From the NCBI RefSeq assembly GCF_004359215.1, contig NC_090619.1, positions 1,653,746-1,668,812 on the forward strand: a stretch of DNA of 15,067 nt. The letters run 5' to 3'. The notes beneath the pieces are model-generated. The model was not told the origin of the DNA, ran no database searches, and worked only from the letters and a program-made list of their open reading frames with translations. The translations under genes were made by a program, and so were the position numbers. Position 1 is the stretch's first letter. Each line of letters starts with the position of its first letter. Source of the DNA: Bremia lactucae (taxonomy: Eukaryota; Oomycota; Peronosporomycetes; Peronosporales; Peronosporaceae). Shown one piece after another: positions 9,545-15,067 of this stretch.

Positions 9545-9679
9545 ATGCGGTTTGAAGATGTGCGTAGCCAAGAATGCAACGGCCCACGCTTCCCAGTCAA
9601 ATGTCGTGGTGACTCCAGTGCCGGACAGTACGATCAAAGGCACATAAAGTGAATGGCCTCTGGACCAGTCCCGATAAAG

Positions 9680-10850
9680 GAGGTCAAGCCTTCGAACGAG
9701 GTGTTCGAGGCCATTCAAGACAAAATGGCGGATGCATCCTGAGTTACGGTGCTCCAGCACGTCTTAAAATCTGCCGAAGAGATAGTAAAACTCCCGAAAA
9801 TGCAATGGGATCTGTTCCTTGCCGAACTCAAGGAAGGAAAGATCCACGAAGTAGTCGCACCAGTTTTAGAGAAGAACTTGGTGGACAGTTGCTCGTCATC
9901 CACAATGGGCGAGAACGTCCTAGAAACGGACAAAAAAACGATACGCTGCTCAAGGCTGGGATGCCTTGAGAAGCAGTCCGTCTTTTGAGGTTCTGTGGAA
10001 ACATCGCGACGTGTTCCCAGAAGAAGTGCCGAGCTTTCTACCGCCCGATAGGAGCATCAGGCACGTTATAGACCTCGAATCTGGCACAAAGTATTGTGTG
10101 AGCGGGCAATGGCCGTTGCCGGAAGAACAAGCCGATTATATCGATGAATTCTTCGACAAGCAAGCCAAGGCAGAACATGAACGTGAGAGCAAGTCGCCTC
10201 ACTGCAGCCGACCTTCCGTGTGCGTAAGGCCACAGGTGGATTACGCGTCGTTCACGCTTACAATAAGCTTATTACGGCCACCATTCCGGCGCATACGCCA
10301 ATCTCGCGGAAAGATGTCTAGTTGAACTCCATGGAAAAGTCAAATATATTTTACGCATTGGATTTTAAAGATGGCTACTATCAGGTACTCATGAGAGAGT
10401 CCAATGTAGTCAAAGCGGCAGTAAGTACCCCAAGCGGTATGCTTTGAGACTGGCTTGTAATGCTCCAAGCTTTGAGAAACGCACCGGCGACATACAACTG
10501 AGTGGTCGCTCACGTGATGCATCAGCACCGTGCCTAAAATCTCATTACTTTGACGATGTATTTGTACATAGTAGGGACGAGAAAGGGCCGAGGACGGGCT
10601 GAGCGCAATAGGGTCGCACAAGCGTCATTTAGACGCTGTGTTGCAGAATTGGGTGACGCCCAATTGTGCTTGCAAAAGTGCGTCATAGGGTCCCCGAGTT
10701 AGGTACACATAGTGTACGAGCAGACCAGACAAGGTAAAATCGGTAAAGGAATGGCCAATCTCACAAAACGTGAAGGAAGCACGCCAATTCCTAGGGCTCG
10801 CTAATTACTTGTATAAGAACTGCAAAAATTCTGCGGAGTGGACTAAGCCC
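9680..10850 (+). pseudogene. Linker and reverse transcriptase region (element D)
   Basis: The linker is recognisable at 9745-9960 (VLQHVLKSAEEIVKLPKMQW, LAELKEGKIHEVVAPVLEKN). The open frame 9966-10325 starts RT proper with EVLWKHRDVFPEEVPSFLPP and RHVIDLESGTKYCVSGQWPL. Shifted pieces follow: GLRVVHAYNKLITATIPAHT (about 10230-10285), YALDFKDGYYQVLMRESN with the first catalytic Asp (about 10353-10405), AAVSTPSGML, and YFDDVFVHSRDE near 10547-10585. KEARQFLGLANYLYKNC opens the connection near 10771-10825. The YFDD box is intact as residues, but stops and shifts (for example the TAG at 10320) break the protein. Between 10600 and 10740 the wording is lost. Confidence 0.88.
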
Positions 10851-11450
10851 TTGTCTGACCTCCTTTTAAACGGATACAAACTGGGTTTGATAAAAGGAAC
10901 AAGTAGATACGCTCACATCAATGAAGCAATCTCTTGTAAAGGCACCGGTCTTGACATTGCCAGACGCGGACAAACCCTTAAGCGTCGTCTGCGATGCAAG
11001 CAATTTTGAAATCGGCAGCGCGTTCATGCAGAAGGATGACGACGGCATGACCCTGTCATCTCTTATCAGTTCCGGCTTTTGAAAGCCGCGGAACTGAGTT
11101 ACCCTGTGCGTGACAAGGAGCTATTTTCAATAAATTATGCTCTTGTAAAATTTCGAGTGCACCGATTGGGCACCGAACCATTCGTGGTTTATACGGATCA
11201 CGTATCACTGTGGACCGCAATAAATTCATCGCACCTCTCGCCTAGATTGATAAGATGGCTTACAATCTTCTATGAATTAAATTTGAAATTGAATAAAAGC
11301 CGGGTAAGCCGAATGGATTGGCTTACGCGTTATCGCGCAGACCAGACTTCGAGGCAAGACATTAGGAAGGTGTGTCTCCTGCTAAGGCACAAGTTGTTAA
11401 GTCGTCAACGTTGGTAGCCATGAAGGCTTACTACGTGAGTAATATTGATG
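10850..11450 (+). pseudogene. RNase H region (element D), ending at an insertion
   Basis: All three acidic motifs of the gypsy RNase H can still be read: LSVVCDASNFEIGSA (about 10980-11022, first Asp), YPVRDKELFSINYALVKFRV (about 11098-11157, Glu) and VVYTDHVSLWTAINSSHLSP (about 11185-11245, last Asp). AYALSRRPDFEA closes the domain near 11321-11358 in another frame. The post-RNase H linker continues as STLVAMKAYYVSNIDA to about 11451, where homology stops abruptly. The next part of the polyprotein reappears at about 12589. A frameshift near 11050 separates the first motif from the others. Confidence 0.88.
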
Positions 11451-11456
11451 CAATAA

Positions 11457-11674
11457 GACATTAGTTCTATTGACTGGTTAATTTTAGTTTAAATCAAACC
11501 TGCCAATCGTCACAAGACCCGATTGTGCGGTGCCCAAGGAGGCGCCATACATAGTTTGTATTAGACGTAATTGAAGAATTAGTGCGTCCCACGCAAATTA
11601 CCAATTGTTAATTAAAGAAAATATCCTGATATCGGGTGCCAAACGATAAACGAACAAGGTGCATAACTTTCTTA
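11457..11674 (-). other. Intron-like sequence downstream of the kinase exon
   Basis: Reading minus from 11674, the sequence begins GTAAGA, a consensus 5' splice donor, then turns AT-rich, with CTAAT branch-like motifs. No second kinase exon (no VAIKK-type lysine motif) was found before the edge of the insertion. The intron appears cut short. Confidence 0.5.
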
Positions 11675-11824
11675 CATGACGACACCATAAGCTCCACGAC
11701 CAATGACCTTGACAAATTTATACTTTTCGTCGATCTGAAAGTTTGTTCCTGCTGCGACAACTGAGTATGTTCCCTGATGAGCCGATGCTGCAGCAGCAGC
11801 CGAGTTGTTGCCTTTATGAGGCAT
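11672..11824 (-). pseudogene. MAP kinase first-exon fragment (N-terminus and glycine-rich loop)
   Basis: An ATG at 11824 opens an uninterrupted frame of 50 codons on the minus strand. It has a Ser/Ala-rich leader (NNSAAAAASAHQ), then NFQIDEKYKFVKVIGRGAY followed by GVV. The last part matches the start of a MAP kinase domain: the short strand before the kinase fold and the G-x-G-A-Y-G-x-V nucleotide loop. The frame meets a TAA at 11674-11672, but ATGTAAG there reads better as an exon end plus a GTAAGA donor, giving V-V-I or similar after splicing. The catalytic lysine, HRD, DFG and TxY activation loop are all absent, so no kinase can be made. Unlike the retroelement around it, this piece shows no stop or shift, suggesting a younger arrival. 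The MAP kinase family call is firm; the subgroup is unknown. Confidence 0.82.
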
Positions 11825-11829
11825 GCGCT

Positions 11830-12067
11830 TTGCATCATTAGAAGTGTGACGCTAGGCGTCATACTCCTAATGTGAATGCACCCATGTGCATCACATACAC
11901 AAGGGTGGGTCGCAATGTGAACCACATACACAAGGGTGTATCACAATGTGAACCACACCCAAGTGGTGGGTCTAATTACTTCACTGAAGCAATTGAGCAT
12001 CCCCTGAAGCACACAAAGTGTACTCAACGGGGACTGTGTAACATTAGGGCAACTTAAGCCCTTTACA
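11830..12067 (-). repeat. LTR-like repeat, minus orientation, upstream of the kinase exon
   Basis: On the minus strand it starts TGTAAAGGGC at 12067, with a perfect GGGC/GCCC stem, then TGTTACACAGTCCCC. It aligns through most of its length with the plus-oriented repeat at 6826, the last clear shared block being CTAGCGTCA at 11855-11847. It ends within about 22 nt of the kinase ATG. Compared with the other copy it carries one extra 31-bp unit. It is probably a partial or solo LTR, since the AT-rich 3' half seen at 7050-7150 is missing here. Confidence 0.68.
11893..11954 (-). repeat. Two tandem 31-bp units inside the LTR-like repeat
   Basis: Units at 11893-11923 and 11924-11954 differ at three positions, and each includes ACATACACAAGGGTG and AATGTGAACC. 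The related repeat at 6826 has a single copy. Tandem units in the U3 part of LTRs often act as enhancer repeats; that role is inferred. Confidence 0.75.
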
Positions 12068-12589
12068 ACCTTGTTTTGGACTGCCGGGGTGATACTGTAA
12101 AGAGAAGCGCTACCAGTTGGTGTCTCCGAATGTTTCCTTATAGCTAGCCCCAAAGTTTTAATAAATTATCGTTAACGCGTTGACATAGCTACCCACTAAA
12201 GACCGTTTGACTATAAATAAACACGTTTGACACTCTATAGTTTATATAAGAGACATATACATAATGAGCGCTTTCTTTTTCCGAATTTGTAACAAAAGGG
12301 CTGACATCTGTTATAAGTTCATTTTTGTGCAATTAGTTTTACACTCCTCCAACAGGACCAATACTGACCTGTAGAGCAATGACGCGTTCAGTACTGAATA
12401 CCTCGGTAACTTGGTCTTTGTAAGAAATGCATATGTTCTGGTTAATTGACAAGGTCAAACAAGTGTGTGAACCTTCGATAATGTTAAATAAGTTAAAAAC
12501 GTTTTCTTAACTATTTTGAGTGCGCGTGAATCCCATATTAAAATAATTAGACTTCAAAGCAGCTACCACACGAACTCATAGGCTTCCGA
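12068..12589. other. AT-rich segment inside the insertion
   Basis: No gene is recognised. It lies upstream of the LTR-like repeat in the orientation of the kinase exon and could be old promoter DNA of the kinase locus or unrelated flank. A TATA-like run (TTTATATAAGAGACATATAC) sits near 12241-12260 on the plus strand with no linked gene. Confidence 0.4.
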
Positions 12590-13400
12590 AATAAAGGAGA
12601 GCAAGAGTCAGGACGAACATTGTCGCCTGCTATTGGACCACTTTAGCCCTTTTGTCGCACCTAAAGGCTAAGCGTACTTGCTTTAGCGATGGTCTGTTAT
12701 GGAATCAGATGATCTCTTAAGACTATATATCCTTCATGACACAGATCTCAATCTGATAATCCTTCACGAGCTCTATGATGCGCCATCTAGTGGGCATCTA
12801 GGCAGTGAAAAGACATTCTTACGAGTGTCAGAGGAATTTTGGTGGCCACACCTCCATCGATGGCTTGCCAACTATATTCGCTTTTTCGAACAGTGTCAGC
12901 GCATTAAGCCTGCACCGTCTAGCAGTGCTTCACTGAAGCCGCTACTGATTCCAACGGATCGTTGGAAGTCAATAAGTCTGGACTTCATGTTTGGCATGCC
13001 GCCCGATCACTAGGGTAGGACGGGGCTCGTCGTCTTTGTAGACAGACTGAGCAAAATGGTGCGTTTAGCACCATGGAAAACATCGATCACAGGCAAGGAG
13101 GCAGTTCTCTTGTTCTTGGATCATGTTTACCGACTACACGGGACCCCCGAGTCCATATAATCGGACCGGGATTCACGTTTTACGTCTGGTTTTAAGAGAA
13201 ATGTATTCGAACTACTAGGTAGCAAGCTCCAATGGTCGACTGCAGATCATCCCCAGACCGATGACCAAACAGAACTTGCCAATCGGGTCGTGGCGGATGT
13301 CTTACGCACTATAGCAACTCTTAAAAAATGGAGCAAACAATTGCCATTTGTGGAGTAAATAATTTTGTTCACGCCGCAGCGGGTGAGACACGATTTATTT
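12590..13400 (+). pseudogene. Integrase zinc module and DDE core (element D)
   Basis: The protein resumes with DEHCRLLLDHFSPF near 12616-12656. In the open frame 12699-13013 the H2C2 module is LIILHELYDAPSSGHLGSEK with both His, but the first Cys has become Phe (YIRFFEQCQRIKP near 12873-12910); the second Cys remains. The core has SISLDFMFGMP (first Asp, near 12970-13000), then a TAG at 13011. SDRDSRFTSGF (second Asp, near 13160-13192) follows directly after an in-frame TAA. STADHPQTDDQTELANR keeps the catalytic Glu near 13240-13285. VHAAAGETRF in a shifted frame ends the core near 13370-13400. All three DDE residues survive, yet stops prevent a full protein. Confidence 0.9.
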
Positions 13401-14130
13401 TAAAGGACTGCGCCATCCTCGGACGCAAGTTTCGTTTGTGCGCAGCCTGATTCTTAGTGGGGGGGGCGCTCACTATTTTCGGTGCGAAAGAGGGACATAG
13501 TTTCGTCAATATGACGATGACCTGCGAGGGTATCATGTCAACGACAGAAACTTTTCCTGGTGACCCTGTCAATTTTGCAGTGGTCAATAAAAGTACGTCC
13601 TATGACCGACCTCGCGGCGGTGTCATACGCGAGTTTGATGCTAAGGCGTGAGCGAGGCTCAACGCTTTGTGAATGAGCAGTTAGCCATCACATGAAAAGT
13701 CCGTGACGCGATGGCATTCGCTTTTGACGAGCAAAAAATAATATGCGAACCGAGATGGTCGCAAAATCAATGAGCGCTTTAGAATGGGTGAAATGTACTA
13801 TTAAGTACTGCTACCTAAAAATGCAATTTCTATACTACCTGGAGGTATTACGAAGTTGTTGTCGCGTTTCATTGGGCCCTTCACGGTGGTAGAAGAGGTT
13901 AAAGACCTAAATTGTAGGCTCACCCTTCCCTCGTATATGAAGACGCACTCCGTATTTTACGTGGGTCGTCTGAAACGGTATATAGACCCAAATGAGGTCA
14001 CATGTCCCCATCCGTCTAAGGAGACCGATGGTGACGCCGAATGTGAGGCGAGCGTCGTTCGGGTGAGGGAGACGGAGAAGGCGAAAAAATTTCTGCCGAC
14101 CGACTCCTCCCACCACGAACAGGACTCATA
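13400..14130 (+). pseudogene. Integrase C-terminal region with GPY/F module (element D)
   Basis: An open frame at 13457-13651 carries the post-core extension (TTETFPGDPVNFAVVNKSTS, RPRGGVIREFDAKA), which lacks a known domain. A shifted stretch FAFDEQK then YANRDGRKINERFRMGEM near 13730-13795 is the helix that precedes the SH3-like barrel. The open frame 13856-14131 gives RFIGPFTVVEEVKDLNCRLT and HSVFYVGRLKRYIDP, the GPY/F module of Ty3/gypsy integrases, thought to aid DNA binding and multimerisation. An acidic, Lys-rich linker follows to a TAG at 14129. The same frame continues past it toward the chromodomain. Confidence 0.86.
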
Positions 14131-14657
14131 GAGCAAAGGAAATCACGCGAGTAACGCGGATCCCTCAGCATTATCTTCTCCAGAAGGTTTAAGCGAGTCT
14201 TCAGGCGTTCATAACCCTGACGAGCCTTCGCTCGGACATCATTAAGATCCGAGGTCCGTCGCAAGACTTGACCCTCGAGATCCACAATGCGTTGTTCGGC
14301 AGCACTTAACGTCTGCGACTGAACGGACAAAGGTAAGGCAGCCGCGAGTAGGTGGGCAAGATCGCCACTCCTATCGGGCGCTGCCTGCACTGATGGATGC
14401 GAGTGGAAATCAACGCTTCCTTGATACGGGGTTGCTTGCCCACCGCTCCGTGAGGCAAAGGTATCAGATCGTCGTCCAATGGAGAGGTTACCAAAAGAGT
14501 TTTGACTTCTGGGAATAGATCGATACCCTACGTATTAATGTGCCCGGCTTTGTGGCTGCCTATGAAAAGGAGCACCAACTGAGGCCTCTTCGCTAGTCTC
14601 GAATGGACTAGCAGAAGCAGCGTTGCGAGAAGAAACAGGGTTTACAGTACCACCCAT
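14016..14657 (-). other. Nearly open antisense reading frame with coiled-coil and Arg/Ser/Pro tail
   Basis: From an ATG at 14657 the minus strand stays in one frame to a stop at 14018-14016, about 214 codons with a single in-frame TAA near 14535. The product would start MGGTVNPVSSRNAASASPFE. Its central stretch (AEQRIVDLEGQVLRRTSDLN onward, about 14310-14190) has a heptad pattern with I, V, L, A, L, L at successive a positions, and it ends in an SPSPSPSPERRSPHIRR-type tail. It lies wholly opposite the integrase end and chromodomain of D, whose sense identity is certain. It may be a by-product of codon composition, or a real antisense ORF like those known in some plant retrotransposons. No homolog is recognised. 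Confidence 0.3.
14132..14596 (+). pseudogene. C-terminal linker and chromodomain of element D integrase
   Basis: This is in the same frame as the GPY/F module and is interrupted by a TAA at 14243 and a TAG at 14516. After a Pro/Ser-rich linker (ADPSALSSPEGLSESSGV), GNQRFLDTGLLAHRS leads into RYQIVVQWRGYQKSFDFWE, then the amber codon, then IDTLRINVPGFVAAYEKEH and a final stop at 14594-14596. The V-x-W-x-G-Y...W-E pattern and the following helix are those of a chromodomain. Such domains steer chromovirus integration toward histone marks such as H3K9 methylation; that role is known for the family and inferred here. The stop after W-E falls between the last strand and the helix. Confidence 0.87.
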
Positions 14658-14659
14658 AA

Positions 14660-15066
14660 TTCTTTAACACGCAAGCGGGCGAAATTAATTTGTTGCGACC
14701 GCTATACCATCGCATCGGAATGCGGATGAATGCGGCGCGTGAATTTTGTTTCGTATTGATCGGGCGTTTCATTTGAACGCAACACGACCGGGATCGAAAA
14801 AATACGCCCAAACGATTTTCCATGAGCCTTCCACGATGAGCGTCTAGAAGAGCGCGCTCTAGGAGCGACGCATTTGGCCCGATTGAATGAGGCCATTAAG
14901 ATGGAGGCTGGATCGGTGATATGCCACACGTCACATAGCCACGTTCAAAACGACTGGCTTGTGACACCGACTGAGCACGTTCACGTGTCGTCGGCGGAGC
15001 TTTAGGCTCCGAATCCTCTATGTCAGAACCATTATGGATAATGGTCTGAGCATAAGGCGTTGTGGT
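14660..15066 (-). other. Protein-like minus-strand frames, unidentified, running off the right edge
   Basis: From the right edge a minus frame reads an acidic then Thr/Arg-rich stretch (DIEDSEPKAPPTTRERAQSV) to a stop near 14897. After a one-step frame change another continues from 14929 to 14702 with FNRAKCVAPRARSSRRSSW and ETPDQYETKFTRR. The pieces look like one broken coding region followed by the antisense frame at 14657. They could be part of a gag of an inverted neighbour or an unrelated gene. No motif allows a name. The plus strand here should hold the 3' untranslated part and LTR of D, but no LTR start is seen. Confidence 0.25.
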
Positions 15067-15067
15067 T

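Larger units (their letters stand above)
11457..12589. mobile_element. Insertion of about 1.13 kb splitting element D
   Basis: The element D linker is cut after NIDA at about 11451 and resumes with an EIKESK-like stretch at 12589 onward. AATAA is present at both edges (11452-11456 and 12590-12594) and could be a 5-bp target duplication, but the site is A-rich and the match may be chance. The inserted DNA reads on the minus strand as about 520 bp of AT-rich sequence, an LTR-like repeat, a MAP kinase first exon and about 215 bp of intron-like DNA. No terminal inverted repeats were found, so the mode of insertion is unknown. Confidence 0.6.
8090..14596 (+). mobile_element. Degenerate Ty3/gypsy element D with chromodomain, split by a 1.13-kb insertion
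   Basis: Domain remnants lie in the order gag CCHC, protease, RT, RNase H, integrase, GPY/F, chromodomain, all on the plus strand. A Ty3/gypsy element with a C-terminal chromodomain is the expected layout of a chromovirus-like member. Without the insertion at 11457-12589 the body is about 5.4 kb. The gag N-terminus is not recognisable, and neither LTR can be tied to it: no LTR follows the pol stop at 14596 within the window. Stops and frameshifts are spread throughout. The left boundary with fragment C is approximate. Confidence 0.85.

Noticed and set aside
8948..9760. Minus-strand open frames of 134 and 127 codons opposite protease and linker of D
   Set aside because: The plus strand has clear protease motifs here; the minus frames have none and are shadows.
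11608..11931. A longer minus-strand open frame of 107 codons across the kinase exon and the LTR-like repeat
   Set aside because: It is out of frame with the kinase sequence, and its product is Cys/His-rich only because of the 31-bp tandem units. The kinase frame from 11824 explains the DNA better.
12241..12276. TATA-like run followed by an ATG as a possible promoter and gene start
   Set aside because: The frame after the ATG closes quickly and no coding region follows before 12590, so there is nothing for it to drive.
1..15067. CRISPR arrays, tRNA or rRNA genes, bacterial operons or ribosome binding sites
   Set aside because: No regularly spaced repeats, no cloverleaf or rRNA sequence was recognised, and the content is eukaryotic retroelement DNA.

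Overview
The window looks like transposon-dense, gene-poor DNA from an oomycete, probably a Phytophthora or downy-mildew type genome. I see no intact gene. Almost every protein-like stretch is a decayed piece of a Ty3/gypsy retrotransposon polyprotein, broken by stops and frameshifts. The pol motif wording is the kind familiar from Peronosporales elements. The organism call rests on that resemblance and was not tested by a search.

Layout, left to right. (A) 1-590, minus strand: a gypsy reverse transcriptase fragment running off the left edge. (B) about 600-3290, plus strand: a second gypsy pol (linker, RT, RNase H, integrase) lying head-to-head with A. 3291-5083: mostly unassigned AT-rich DNA with an LTR-like terminal palindrome at 4020-4044 and several hairpins. 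5084-6660, plus: a dead Tigger/pogo-type DNA transposase. 6826 to about 7186, plus: an LTR-like repeat. (C) about 7190-8030, plus: a third gypsy fragment (RNase H to integrase zinc finger). (D) about 8090-14596, plus: the most complete gypsy element, with gag and CCHC remnant, protease, RT, RNase H, integrase, GPY/F module and a C-terminal chromodomain. From about 14600 to the right edge the DNA is unresolved, with protein-like minus-strand frames.

Element D is split between RNase H and integrase by a segment of about 1.13 kb (11457-12589). That segment carries, on the minus strand, an LTR-like repeat of the same family as the one at 6826, followed 22 nt later by an intact 50-codon sequence. 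Its end is the N-terminus and glycine-rich loop of a MAP kinase, stopping at a consensus splice donor. This captured or transposed host-gene exon, directly downstream of an LTR, is the most interesting feature. A second point is a nearly open antisense reading frame of about 214 codons (14657 to 14016, minus) with a coiled-coil and an Arg/Ser/Pro-rich tail, lying across the chromodomain end of D.

Nothing here works together as a pathway. The elements are independent insertions stacked on one another. Catalytic residues are lost in the Tigger transposase (second and third acidic residues), B integrase and RNase H, C RNase H and D protease. D RT, RNase H and integrase still show their catalytic residues, but in broken frames.
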